Shown: positions 1 to 8,409 of the stretch, piece by piece
How positions within the stretch are numbered: the first letter of the stretch is position 1
Layout: the number at the start of each line of letters is the position of its first letter
Origin: Salinactinospora qingdaonensis
GTDB lineage: Bacteria; Actinomycetota; Actinomycetes; Streptosporangiales; Streptosporangiaceae
Assembly (NCBI RefSeq): GCF_039539445.1
Contig: NZ_BAABDD010000008.1
Coordinates: forward strand, 62,001-126,000
DNA length: 64,000 bases
Direction of reading: 5' to 3'
The notes under the pieces: generated by a model
What the model saw: only the letters and a program-made list of their open reading frames with translations
The model's database searches: none
What the model was told of the DNA's origin: nothing
Made by a program: the position numbers and the translations under genes

Positions 1-424
1 CTGACGGCCTGGACCGGTGTGAGCCGTAGGGAGGGATCGATCCAAGAGAGGGTGCCCACGGAACGTGTGCCTTTCCATGTCATTAGCCGGGACCATGCCG
101 GGTCTCGAGATCCAGTACACCGGGAGATGGCCGGCGGACGTACCGCCGTAGTCTTTTCTTCCCGTACCCACCCCCAACCGCCCCGCAAACACAATGTTTG
201 CGTTTCTATTAATTTTTGATTACGACGTCTCCCTCTACTCCACCCCCGCGCACTTCGCGTCTGACTCCCCTACTGCCCCACCCGCGCCCTCGCGCGACCA
301 AGGACGTAGCACCTGACTGCCGACATCGGCCGCGACCGTGTGGCGAACAGATAATCCGGGCATATGTGGACAATGGGGCAGAACACTCGCCGGAGGGGAC
401 CGTCATGGGGGAGGTACGGGCGGG
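1..424. other. Left-edge non-coding stretch
   Basis: No convincing gene is seen. Short open frames here have no RBS and no recognisable product. The stretch turns AT-rich around 185-232, which would suit a promoter or terminator zone. It ends in a G-rich run (about 407-424) that probably serves as the ribosome binding site of the small gene starting at 425. Confidence 0.5.
185..201. promoter_or_regulatory. 17-bp hyphenated palindrome, possible operator or weak terminator
   Basis: Perfect arms GCAAACA and TGTTTGC are separated by CAA. A T-rich tract follows immediately on the + strand. The arms are AT-rich compared with the surroundings. It could be a repressor operator upstream of the small gene at 425 or a weak intrinsic terminator of a gene lying left of the window. 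The sequence does not decide between these. Confidence 0.35.
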
Positions 425-742
425 ATGGCCACGCTCGACGCTGTTAACGGAGCAACACTCGAAGACGTCCACATCGACGAGCAGGGGCACCAGGTGAAGG
501 TAACCCTGCGCACGCGCGAGGCACACAACGTCACCGATCACACTCTGGTCCTACAAGGCGTCACCGACTTCAGTTTCGCCGACCACCTGCCCGGCCTGAA
601 CTCCGGAACAACCGTGGCCAGCGTCGACACCGAACACGACACCGAGTCGATCCGGCTGACGTTCTCCTTCGGTTCCGAGGCCGCAGCGCTCACCCTGAGC
701 TGCGCCAAGGTCGTACTGCGCCGAAACCGACAACCGGAGTGA
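425..742 (+). CDS. Hypothetical 105-aa protein
   Basis: I do not recognise a family. The ATG at 425 is preceded by GGGAGG about nine bases upstream. A longer frame from 338 adds only a low-complexity Gly-rich leader without an RBS, so the short start is preferred. The protein is acidic and Thr-rich, with alternating polar and hydrophobic stretches that suggest a small beta-rich domain. It has no signal peptide or membrane segment. It stands alone, convergent with the SEC-C gene downstream, with a hairpin between the two. Confidence 0.6.
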   Translation: MATLDAVNGATLEDVHIDEQGHQVKVTLRTREAHNVTDHTLVLQGVTDFSFADHLPGLNSGTTVASVDTEHDTESIRLTFSFGSEAAALTLSCAKVVLRRNRQPE

Positions 743-766
743 CCCTCGCCAGCCCCTGGGAGCGGC

Positions 767-813
767 GCGGCCCCCACCGTGGGCGCCGGCCGAAGCAACA
801 CCCACGGGGCCGC
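767..813. terminator. GC-rich hairpin between convergent genes
   Basis: The left arm GCGGCCCC, a CACC bulge and GTGGG pair with CCCAC plus GGGGCCGC, giving 13 base pairs and a 17-base loop. There is no T-run, as is common in actinomycetes. It lies between the convergent stop codons at 742 and 848, so it could end both transcripts. Confidence 0.45.
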
Positions 814-847
814 CCCTCGTGCGGAGGGAAGGAAAGAGCGACAGCGT

Positions 848-1831
848 TCAGGCACGGTGTGGCGCACCGCAGCATTTCTTGTACTTGCGCTCGGCCCCGC
901 ACCAGCAGGCGGCGTTGCGGTGGGGCGGCCAGTGGACAACATCACCGCTGCGCAGCCGCTCACGCAGGAAGTCGTGACGGAGGCGCTGCGCCGATGGTGA
1001 AGGACCGACCTGCCGGGCGAAGGTCTGGTACTCCTCGACGCGCACGGGAACCAGCGTGAGCCCGCCCGGACGGCACTGGGTGAAAACGCGCCACTCCCCC
1101 TCTAACAGGAGGAGGTACTCCTGCGGCCCCAACGACCGGAACTCGGCGGGAACAAGCGGCTCCCACCCGTGCGACCTCCCCAGATCGGCGCGGGCGACGA
1201 ATCCGGCAACCGGGGACTTCCCATCGCCGGGCTGCGGCGCCACACAGTCGACACCGTTGAGGGGAACCGTCTCCTCCTCGTAGGAACGACGAATGACAGC
1301 GTCGAGCTCGTCCTCAGGCATCCCTAGCGCGGCCCGAACCCGGGCACGCCCCTCCGCGGAGTCGAAGTAGACCAAATACTTCCCCGCTTCGGCGGGCTCG
1401 ACGCGGTCGAGTTCGGTCAGCAGCGGGCCACAGGCGTAGCTGAAGAACTCCAGTGCCTCGCCGGGGCGGCCGAAACGCTCAAGTACCTCAGCGACCAAAT
1501 GTGCCGGCCGCGGGCTGACCGGCTCAGCACGCAACGCGCGCAACTCGGCGGCAACGTGAGACCACTGGCCATGATGGGCATACACCTCCAACCGCCGCAG
1601 CCGCGCGAGCTGACTCCCCTCTCCCGCGCCGCCCGTGGCCAGCGCCTCGCCGCACAGACGCAGCGCACGCTCGTCGTCGCCCAGACAGTGCCACAGCGAC
1701 GCCGCCTCAGCCAAGATCGCCGCCCGATCGTCGGGAAACGCCGGGGCATCGGCTTCGAGTTGGCGGGCCTCAACGCGCAACCGCTCCGCATCCGACACGA
1801 TGTGCGCTTGGGACGCGGCTTTGATCTCCAT
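848..1831 (-). CDS. SEC-C motif (zinc-binding tail) protein with TPR-like N-terminus
   Basis: A cytosolic protein of 327 aa. Its last 20 residues carry a CWCG...KYKKCCG pattern, the SEC-C zinc ribbon first described at the C-terminus of SecA and found on many unrelated proteins, where it binds Zn and mediates contacts. The N-terminal 150 residues are Ala/Leu/Arg-rich helices with spacing like TPR repeats. The middle has an acidic region with few landmarks. Function is unknown; the family is usually annotated only as SEC-C domain-containing. The ATG at 1831 lacks a clear RBS, so the real start may be slightly downstream. It lies 130 bp beyond the recD2-like gene on the same strand and could be cotranscribed with it. 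Confidence 0.75.
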   Translation of the reverse strand: MEIKAASQAHIVSDAERLRVEARQLEADAPAFPDDRAAILAEAASLWHCLGDDERALRLCGEALATGGAGEGSQLARLRRLEVYAHHGQWSHVAAELRALRAEPVSPRPAHLVAEVLERFGRPGEALEFFSYACGPLLTELDRVEPAEAGKYLVYFDSAEGRARVRAALGMPEDELDAVIRRSYEEETVPLNGVDCVAPQPGDGKSPVAGFVARADLGRSHGWEPLVPAEFRSLGPQEYLLLLEGEWRVFTQCRPGGLTLVPVRVEEYQTFARQVGPSPSAQRLRHDFLRERLRSGDVVHWPPHRNAACWCGAERKYKKCCGAPHRA

Positions 1832-1961
1832 ATCTGGAGGCTAAATCGCTACCGCCTCCCACGTGGTGCGGTCACGGAAATCAACGGGGCAATGACGAGC
1901 TGTCATCGGGAGGTTCTTGCTCGGATACGAAAAATGCGGCCGACCGCGGCGCTGGGCCGAT

Positions 1962-4193
1962 TCACACCGCCGTCGTGATCCGATTGTCCAGCGCTGTGTA
2001 ACGACGCCCCGCCCCGGCGTTACGCACGGCCTGAGCAATGGCCCGGCGCGCCCCCACGAGGACGACGAGGCGCTTGGCCCGGGTGATCGCAGTGTAGAGC
2101 AGATTGCGCTGTAGCATCATCCACGCGCTCGTGGTCACCGGGATGACCACAGCGGGATACTCGCTGCCCTGGGAGCGGTGCACGGTGACAGCGTAGGCGT
2201 GGACGATCTCATCGAGCTCGGCGAAATCGTAGCTGACGTCCTCATCCTCATCGGTGCGGACAGTCACCTCCTGCTCCTCGACGTCCACCCCGCTGACCAC
2301 CCCCATGGTGCCGTTGAAGACCCCGTTGGCGCCCTTCTCGTAGTTGTTGCGGATCTGGGTGACCTTGTCGCCGACGCGCAGGACCCGCCCGCCCAGCCGC
2401 CGTTCGGGCAGGCCCTCCCGGGGTGGTGTAAGCGCTGCCTGTAGCAGCGTATTGAGGTTGCCGGCACCGGCCGGCCCTCGGTGCATGGGGGTGAGTACCT
2501 GCACATCCCGCCGCGGGTCGAGCCCGAATTTGCGGGGGATGCGGCGGGCGACCACATCGACGGTGAGTTCGGCGGTGGCCTCGGTGTCGTCGGAGGAGAA
2601 CAGGAAGAAGTCACTCATGTCCTGCACCAGCGGAGGCTTCCCGGAGTTGACGCGGTGCGCGTTGGTGACCACCCCCGACTGTTGGGCTTGGCGGAACACG
2701 TGCGTAAGCCGCACGTTGGGTACCGGCGAGCCAGGCACAAGCAGATCGCGCAACACCTGACCGGCGCCCACCGAGGGCAGTTGGTCCACATCGCCGACGA
2801 ACAACAGGTGAGCCCCCGCAGGCACGGCCTTGACGAGCTTATTGGCCAACAGCAGATCGAGCATGGAGGCCTCATCGACGACGAGGAGGTCACAGTCGAG
2901 GGGGCGATCCTTGTCGTACGAGGCGTCCCCACCGGGCTTGAGTTCCAGCAGCCGGTGCACGGTCGAGGCGGGGTGACCGGTCAACTCGGTGAGCCGCTTG
3001 GCGGCCCGGCCCGTGGGCGCGGCCAAGACGATCTTGGCTCGCTTGGCAGCCGCGAGCGTGATCACCGAGGAGACCGTGAACGACTTACCGCAGCCGGGAC
3101 CACCGGTGAGTACCGCGACCTTGCTGGTCAACGCAAGCTTGACCGCCTGTTCCTGCTCGGAGGCCAACTCGGCCCCCGTACGCTCGCGCAGCCACTCCAG
3201 CGCCACTGACCAGTCGACGTCGGCGAAGGCCGGCATGCGGTCCTCTGGACAGTTGAGCAGGGTGCGCACCTGGTTGGCCAGCGAGATCTCGGCCCGGTGG
3301 AACGGCACGAGGTACACACCGGTGACGGCGTGCTCGCCGTCGTCGTCGTGCTCGCTACCGGGAAGCTCCTCGGCGACCACCCCCTCCTCTGCGACCAATT
3401 CGGCCAGGCAGTCAATGACGAGCCCGGGGTCGACTTGAAGGATCTTGACCGCCGCGGAGATGAGTCGTTCGCGCGGGAGGTAGCAGTGGCCGTCACTGGT
3501 CGACTCCGACAGGGTGAACTGGATACCGGCTTTGACGCGCTCCGGACTGTCGGAGGGGATACCAACGGCGCGGGCGATGGTGTCGGCGGTTTTGAACCCG
3601 ATGCCCCAGACATCGGTGGCCAACCGGTAGGGCTCGTTGCGCACGATCGAGATCGAGGCGTCGCCGTACTTTTTGTAGATGCGCACCGCCAGCGAGGTGG
3701 ACACCCCGATGCCCTGTAGGAAGACCATAACCTCCTTGATGGCCTTCTGTTCCTCCCACGCGCGGGCGATGAGATCGCTGCGCTTGGGGCCGAGCTTGGG
3801 CACCTCGATGAGCCGCTGCGGCGTCTCTTCGATGACGTCGAGGGCCTCGACACCGAAGTAGTCGACGATACGCTCGGCCAGCCGCGGCCCGATCCCCTTG
3901 ATCAGCCCCGAACCAAGGTAGCGGCGAATCCCCTGTACGGTGGCCGGCAGCATGGTCGTGTAGTTCTCCACCTGGAACTGCCGGCCGTACTGCGGATGGG
4001 ACCCCCAACGCCCCTCCAGGCGCAACGATTCCCCCGGCTGCGCCCCAAGGAGCGAGCCCACCACCGTGACCAACTCACCACCGTGCCCGGGATCGATACG
4101 GGCGACCGTATAGCCGTTGTCCTCGTTGGCGTAGGTGACACGTTCGAGGACCCCCTCCAATACGGCGGGGCGAAACCCCCGATCGGTGGTCAT
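1962..4193 (-). CDS. recD2: RecD2-type ATP-dependent DNA helicase (superfamily 1B)
   Basis: A helicase of 743 aa moving 5' to 3' on DNA, of the RecD-like family that works without RecB and RecC. Order of parts: an N-terminal OB-like domain; helix-hairpin-helix repeats at about 95-190; Walker A GGPGCGKS near residue 366; Walker B DLLVVDEASML near 440; a C-terminal VHRSQGSEYPAVVIP motif typical of the UvrD-like 2B/SH3 end. The ATG at 4193 has GAGGAGG just upstream. The frame stays open 37 codons further upstream without an RBS, so that extension is rejected. The family is linked to DNA repair and replication-fork processing. It has its own upstream intergenic region and is divergent from the MFS gene. 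Confidence 0.93.
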   Translation of the reverse strand: MTTDRGFRPAVLEGVLERVTYANEDNGYTVARIDPGHGGELVTVVGSLLGAQPGESLRLEGRWGSHPQYGRQFQVENYTTMLPATVQGIRRYLGSGLIKGIGPRLAERIVDYFGVEALDVIEETPQRLIEVPKLGPKRSDLIARAWEEQKAIKEVMVFLQGIGVSTSLAVRIYKKYGDASISIVRNEPYRLATDVWGIGFKTADTIARAVGIPSDSPERVKAGIQFTLSESTSDGHCYLPRERLISAAVKILQVDPGLVIDCLAELVAEEGVVAEELPGSEHDDDGEHAVTGVYLVPFHRAEISLANQVRTLLNCPEDRMPAFADVDWSVALEWLRERTGAELASEQEQAVKLALTSKVAVLTGGPGCGKSFTVSSVITLAAAKRAKIVLAAPTGRAAKRLTELTGHPASTVHRLLELKPGGDASYDKDRPLDCDLLVVDEASMLDLLLANKLVKAVPAGAHLLFVGDVDQLPSVGAGQVLRDLLVPGSPVPNVRLTHVFRQAQQSGVVTNAHRVNSGKPPLVQDMSDFFLFSSDDTEATAELTVDVVARRIPRKFGLDPRRDVQVLTPMHRGPAGAGNLNTLLQAALTPPREGLPERRLGGRVLRVGDKVTQIRNNYEKGANGVFNGTMGVVSGVDVEEQEVTVRTDEDEDVSYDFAELDEIVHAYAVTVHRSQGSEYPAVVIPVTTSAWMMLQRNLLYTAITRAKRLVVLVGARRAIAQAVRNAGAGRRYTALDNRITTAV

Positions 4194-4408
4194 GGCCACA
4201 CCTCCTCGCAGCGACCGAATAATCGCACAGCGCGGGGACGTTCGGCTGCCCGTCACGTCAGGGGGCGAGAGAGACACGCGGCCCCGCAACCGCGATGATC
4301 GCACGCCCGGCCGACGCCGGACGCCTACCTCACTGGGCGCTTAACACAGCGCCTCGTTCGACGGCAAGCACGTGACCATCCGTGGCCACTTGTTCTCAGT
4401 GCGCCATC

Positions 4409-4425
4409 CTCTCTTAAAAAGAGAG
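4409..4425. promoter_or_regulatory. 17-bp palindrome upstream of the MFS gene
   Basis: CTCTCTT and AAGAGAG flank a central AAA, starting 41 bp before the GTG start of the transporter. The site and the T-run after it (about 4439-4446) are AT-rich within a GC-rich divergent intergenic region. A regulator binding here could control the transporter; the TetR-type gene at 5853 is a candidate by proximity only. Confidence 0.4.
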
Positions 4426-4449
4426 AGGTAGGTCTGTATCTTTTTTGCT

Positions 4450-5673
4450 GTGACACCTCAGGAAACCGCGAATCGGACAGATCTTCGGCTGCCGTCGTCC
4501 CCCGCAGCGGCGCAACGCGACTCCACACGGGCGTGGCTGGCCGCGACGGGTGGGTTCATGGCCCTGTTCGTCGCCTTCGGCCTGGCCTACAGCTACGGGC
4601 AGTTCTTCGTGGCGATGGCCGCGGACTTCGGCGCTCCCAGCACCGCCGGCGGGACCGTGTTCTCGGTGACCTCCCTGGTGTTCTTCTGCCTGGGAGTCGG
4701 CAGCGGACCGCTGGCCGACCGGGTGGGGCCGCGCCTCCTGCTGGGGGCGGCGACCGTGCTGATCGCCAGCGGGCTGATCGCCACGTCCTACACCCAGGAA
4801 CTGTGGCAGGCCTACCTGGCCTACGGGATCGGCATCGGTCTGGGCGTGGGCTGCGTCTACGTTCCGATCGTCACCGCCACAGGACGCTGGTTCGAGCGTA
4901 GGCGCTCGCTAGCCACCGGATTCGTGGTCTCCGGCATCGGCCTAGGCACGGTGATCGTGCCGCCGGTCTCGGCCTGGCTGGTGGAAAGCTACGGCTGGCC
5001 CACGGCCTACCGCTGCTATGCCGTCGCGATCTGCGCGGTGCTGCTCCTGGCGACCGCGCTGATGGCGAACCCTCCACCCTCGCGGGAACCGGGGAGTCGA
5101 AACGCCGCAGATCGCCGGCGACGCCGCCGACGGTTCCTCCTGTTCTACACCTCAGCCCTGTTGACCAACATCGGGCTGTACGTCCCCTTCGTCTACCTAT
5201 CGCCGGCCGCCCGAGATCTGGGTGTGGAAGCGGTCACAGCGGCAGCGCTGGTCTCGACGATCGGACTGGCCAGCGTCTTCGGCAGAATCGCCCTGGGGGC
5301 GCTGGCCGACCGGGTCAGCACTTTGGTGCTCTACCGCGCCTGCTCCATCGTGATCGCACTCAGCTTCTGGATCTGGGGAGCGGCCTCGAACTACGCCGTC
5401 CTGCTCGTCTTCTCCATCGTGCTGGGCCTGGGCTACGGCGGATACATCGCGCTGACCAGCGTCGTGTTGAGCCAACAGTTCGGCTTGACCGATCTGGGCC
5501 GCCTCCTCGGCCTCACCTACACCGCCGTGGGGATCGGCTCGGCAGCGGGTCCCGCCCTCCTCGGAGCGTTACTGAGCACGACCGGCAGCTACACGCCTGG
5601 TCTCCTCCTGCTCGCACTCTTGGCCCTTGCCGGCGCCGTCGCTATCTCCCTCTTCCGCGACCGCGCTACCTAG
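4450..5673 (+). CDS. MFS transporter, monocarboxylate/oxalate-type
   Basis: A 407-aa major facilitator with twelve predicted membrane helices in two halves joined by an Arg-rich cytoplasmic loop at about residues 208-227. The conserved loop 2-3 motif appears as GPLADRVGPR near residue 92 and its second-half counterpart as GALADRVS near residue 280. The N-terminal pattern AYSYGQFFVAMAADFG resembles the OxlT/monocarboxylate transporter subgroup, so a small organic anion is a reasonable substrate guess but is not shown. The start is a GTG with no close RBS; the nearest G-rich run is about 20 bases upstream behind a T-tract, so translation may be leaderless. Downstream lie a broken gene fragment and a TetR gene on the other strand. 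Confidence 0.85.
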   Translation: MTPQETANRTDLRLPSSPAAAQRDSTRAWLAATGGFMALFVAFGLAYSYGQFFVAMAADFGAPSTAGGTVFSVTSLVFFCLGVGSGPLADRVGPRLLLGAATVLIASGLIATSYTQELWQAYLAYGIGIGLGVGCVYVPIVTATGRWFERRRSLATGFVVSGIGLGTVIVPPVSAWLVESYGWPTAYRCYAVAICAVLLLATALMANPPPSREPGSRNAADRRRRRRRFLLFYTSALLTNIGLYVPFVYLSPAARDLGVEAVTAAALVSTIGLASVFGRIALGALADRVSTLVLYRACSIVIALSFWIWGAASNYAVLLVFSIVLGLGYGGYIALTSVVLSQQFGLTDLGRLLGLTYTAVGIGSAAGPALLGALLSTTGSYTPGLLLLALLALAGAVAISLFRDRAT

Positions 5674-5691
5674 CCCTTCCCACGCCTCCTC

Positions 5692-5826
5692 ACGGGAAGC
5701 AGCTCCGGCGCCGACCTGTGGGGCGTGCGCAAGCTCGCCGAGGAAGTGCGGGTGCCGGCGACCATCGTCACGGTATTCCCCGACACCGGCCTGAAGTACC
5801 TGTCGAAGATCTACGCCACCACCTGA
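5692..5826 (+). pseudogene. C-terminal remnant of a cysteine synthase / cystathionine beta-synthase-like gene
   Basis: An open frame of about 44 codons with no start runs from just after the MFS stop to TGA at 5824-5826. Its reading SSSGADLWGVRKLAEEV, then TIVTVFPDTGLKYLSKIY, matches the typical end of PLP fold-type II O-acetylserine sulfhydrylase/CBS enzymes: a Ser-Gly phosphate-cradle helix followed by the VTxxPDxGxxYLSK ending. The rest of the enzyme, including the Lys that binds PLP, is absent. This is a deletion scar; no function is expected. Confidence 0.65.
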
Positions 5827-5852
5827 CCGTACGAGAAACCTCTCCCGGGAGG

Positions 5853-6455
5853 TCACTCCTGGCTGAGCACGGTAACGCGGCTGGTGGCCACTCGCGCGTC
5901 GGCCACCAGCCGTTCGGCCGCCTGCCGCGCGTGGTCGGCTACCACAGAACGCCCCTCCATCGCCGCGATTACCATCGCCCCCTCCACGAGCACGAAGAGT
6001 TGCTCTGCCACGAGATCGGGCTCGGCCACGTCGGCGTCGAGAAGCAACCCTCGCAAGAACTCCCGAAACCACTGCTTGTGGCGCACGATGGCCGCCTGGA
6101 CCACCTCGTCGGTGTTCTCCGCACTCGCCCGGATAAAGGCGCAGCCGTGGAAGTCGGGAGAATCGAACCACTCCCCCAGAACATCGAAAACCATCCCCAC
6201 CCGCGCAACCGGCTCCACACCGGCCCCGGCCAGCCGAGCCTCGAACTCCGTCCGCCACCGCACGTCCCGCTCGGCCAGGTAGGCCGCCACCAGTTCGGCT
6301 TTTGACGCGAAGTTGCGGTAGAGAGTCATCTTCGCCACACCAGCGGCCTCGATCACGCTGTCGACGCCGACGCTGTGCACCCCCTGCTCGTAGAACAGCC
6401 GCCCGGCCGCATCCAAGATCCTGCGCCGCCCCGGCCGCTGTCTATCCCGCGCCAT
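5853..6455 (-). CDS. TetR/AcrR family transcriptional regulator
   Basis: A dimeric DNA-binding repressor type of 200 aa. The N-terminal helix-turn-helix spans about residues 12-58 with the pattern RILDAAGRLFYEQGVHSVGVD then AGVAKMTLYRNFASKAELV, a clear TetR signature. The remaining helices form the ligand pocket and dimer interface and resemble the subgroup with a TetR_C-like domain found beside transporters. It is on the minus strand, tail to tail with the MFS gene and separated from it by the cysteine synthase remnant, so regulation of that transporter is plausible but unproven. The ligand is unknown. Confidence 0.88.
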   Translation of the reverse strand: MARDRQRPGRRRILDAAGRLFYEQGVHSVGVDSVIEAAGVAKMTLYRNFASKAELVAAYLAERDVRWRTEFEARLAGAGVEPVARVGMVFDVLGEWFDSPDFHGCAFIRASAENTDEVVQAAIVRHKQWFREFLRGLLLDADVAEPDLVAEQLFVLVEGAMVIAAMEGRSVVADHARQAAERLVADARVATSRVTVLSQE

Positions 6456-6576
6456 GCGTCAACGGTACCGTTCCGGCTCTGCACACGAGTCGGATGTTCG
6501 CCGCTCCCCGGCAGAGCCGGTCATCACGAGGGGTGGTTCCTCTAGGAGGGGGCGGGAAAGCTAAAGTTGCTCCGTT

Positions 6577-8358
6577 GTGGGCACAGGATGGGACACCGAT
6601 GACACCGACACGGCCGCAACGGTCGACAGCACCCAGCGGTTGAGCGCGATCGACCCCCAATGGCAAACCCTGCGGCCCTCACTGCTGGTTTTGGCGATCG
6701 TCCACAACGTCACCTCGGCCACCCGCATGCTGGACGTGTTGCCCGCCCTGGCCGACGATCCACGGGTCCAGATATTCCTTACCTGGACCAGGTCGTCGGT
6801 GTTCACCGACGGCGTGCAACGCCTGCTAGCCGACACCGGTTACCCCGTCCTCACCTGGGACCAAGCCAGAGATATGGCGTTCGATCTGGCCCTCACCACC
6901 AGCCTGGGCGGAGAACTGCACGAGGTGAGCGCCCCCATCCTACGAATTCCACATGGAATGGGATATAATAAGTACTTAAATCAGAAATCAGAAATCAGAA
7001 ATCAGAAATCGGGAAGCGCGGAAGAGCCGACAGTTTTCGGCCTCTCCGCCGAATGGCTGCTGCACGAGGGCCGACTGGTTCCTTCGGCGATCGTGCTCTC
7101 CCACCACGAGCAACGCGAGCGACTGGCGCGAGACTGTCCCGAAGCACTGCCGGCCACCGTGGTCGCCGGCGACCCCTGTTATGACCGCTTGATCGCGGGG
7201 CTACCGCGACGCCGGCACCATCGGAACGCTCTAGGGCTCCGCGAAGGGCAACGCCTGCTCGTCCTCACCTCCACATGGGGCCCGCACTCGCTGTTCGGCC
7301 GTCACCCCGGTCTCGCCCACCAACTGCTCACCGAACTGGCCTTCGACAGCTACCGCGTGGCTCTCATCCTGCACCCCAACATCTGGTACAGCCACGGCCC
7401 TGGACAAATCGACGCCTGGCTGGCCGCGGCCCAACGCTCCGGCCTCATCCTGGTACCCCCGCGCGAAGGGTGGCGCGCTGCCCTACTGGCAGCCGACGCC
7501 GTGATCGGAGACCACGGTTCCGTTCCCTACTACGCTGCGGCGTTGGGCCGCCCCGTTCTCCTCGACCGTGGCGGCGCCGACGACGTCGACCCCACCTCCC
7601 CCATCGCCCAACTGCTGCGGACCGCGCCGGCCCTGGAACTCGACCGTCCCCTCACCGACCAACTCGCCGAGGCCGAAAGGCGACGCCCCGCCACCGAGAC
7701 CATCGCAGCCCGCTGGCTCTCCGCCGCGCCGGGCCGCTCACTGCACCTACTACGCCGCACCATGTACCGCCTCATGGCCGCCAAAGAACCAACGACCGCA
7801 CCGCTGACCGCCACAGTCCCGCCCCCCGCCTTCCCGACCACTCCACCTACAGCGCTGTGGACCATCCTCACCTGGAGCCACGACGGACACCGCGTCGACG
7901 CCCGTCGCCTGCCCGCCGCCACCCTCGACCGCGCGCCCGACGCCGACGAAACCCCCGGACATCAGGCCAGCGAAGCCCTACTCGTGGTCTGGGACAGTGA
8001 ACCCGACCGGCGGTTGACCGAACTCGCCGACGTCATCCTGTGCCCCACCCACGAGCTGCCGTACGATCCGGCAGACTGGCTGGCAGAAACGCTGCACCAC
8101 CGCCCCGGCGCGCGGGCCGCAGCAGTCTACGGCCCCGACCACTGCCTGCTGCGCACCCGCGACGGCCGCCACGCCAGCCTCACCCTGGAATCAACCCCCC
8201 ACGCCCCCAGGCCCTGCCTACTGGCCAGCGTGCTGTGCCAACGGGCAGCAACCGCACCACCGCAGGCCGCGCTGATCAAACCCGGCCAACTCACTGTCGC
8301 CACCGACACGACCACCACCACGGTGACCGTAGGGACCACGACGCTAGACGCCGTCTGA
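6577..8358 (+). CDS. GT-B-fold protein related to CDP-glycerol glycerophosphotransferases
   Basis: A 593-aa protein. The middle third resembles the CDP-glycerol:polyglycerophosphate glycerophosphotransferase/teichoic acid polymerase fold: VLTSTWGPHSLF near residue 228, HPN at about 266 and GDHGSVPYYAAALGRPVLL near 310, the last matching the nucleotide-sugar binding DxxS pattern. The final 200 residues are Pro/Thr-rich and unlike the family; the protein ends in a Thr-rich beta tail. No signal peptide or membrane helix is present. A 7-bp tandem repeat (6978-7012) lies inside the frame at residues 134-145, in a short AT-rich patch. The GTG at 6577 has an AGGAGGG 28 bases away, too far for certainty; an in-frame stop at 6562 excludes an earlier start. 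The substrate is unknown. Confidence 0.65.
   Translation: MGTGWDTDDTDTAATVDSTQRLSAIDPQWQTLRPSLLVLAIVHNVTSATRMLDVLPALADDPRVQIFLTWTRSSVFTDGVQRLLADTGYPVLTWDQARDMAFDLALTTSLGGELHEVSAPILRIPHGMGYNKYLNQKSEIRNQKSGSAEEPTVFGLSAEWLLHEGRLVPSAIVLSHHEQRERLARDCPEALPATVVAGDPCYDRLIAGLPRRRHHRNALGLREGQRLLVLTSTWGPHSLFGRHPGLAHQLLTELAFDSYRVALILHPNIWYSHGPGQIDAWLAAAQRSGLILVPPREGWRAALLAADAVIGDHGSVPYYAAALGRPVLLDRGGADDVDPTSPIAQLLRTAPALELDRPLTDQLAEAERRRPATETIAARWLSAAPGRSLHLLRRTMYRLMAAKEPTTAPLTATVPPPAFPTTPPTALWTILTWSHDGHRVDARRLPAATLDRAPDADETPGHQASEALLVVWDSEPDRRLTELADVILCPTHELPYDPADWLAETLHHRPGARAAAVYGPDHCLLRTRDGRHASLTLESTPHAPRPCLLASVLCQRAATAPPQAALIKPGQLTVATDTTTTTVTVGTTTLDAV
6978..7012 (+). repeat. Heptanucleotide tandem repeat (AAATCAG)4 plus one degenerate unit
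   Basis: Four perfect copies of AAATCAG occupy 6978-7005, followed by AAATCGG at 7006-7012. They lie inside the coding frame of the GT-B-like gene and encode KSEIRNQKS-type residues. Because seven is not a multiple of three, gain or loss of one unit would shift the frame. The flanks, from about 6945, are also AT-rich (GGGATATAATAAGTACTT), in sharp contrast with the gene. Confidence 0.9.
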
Positions 8359-8409
8359 GGCCACCCCCGATACACCCCGGGCGCAGCAAAGATCTGGCCC
8401 GCGCCAGGG

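Noticed and set aside
6978..7012. CRISPR-like short repeat
   Set aside because: Seven-base units without spacers, inside a coding frame; a simple tandem repeat.
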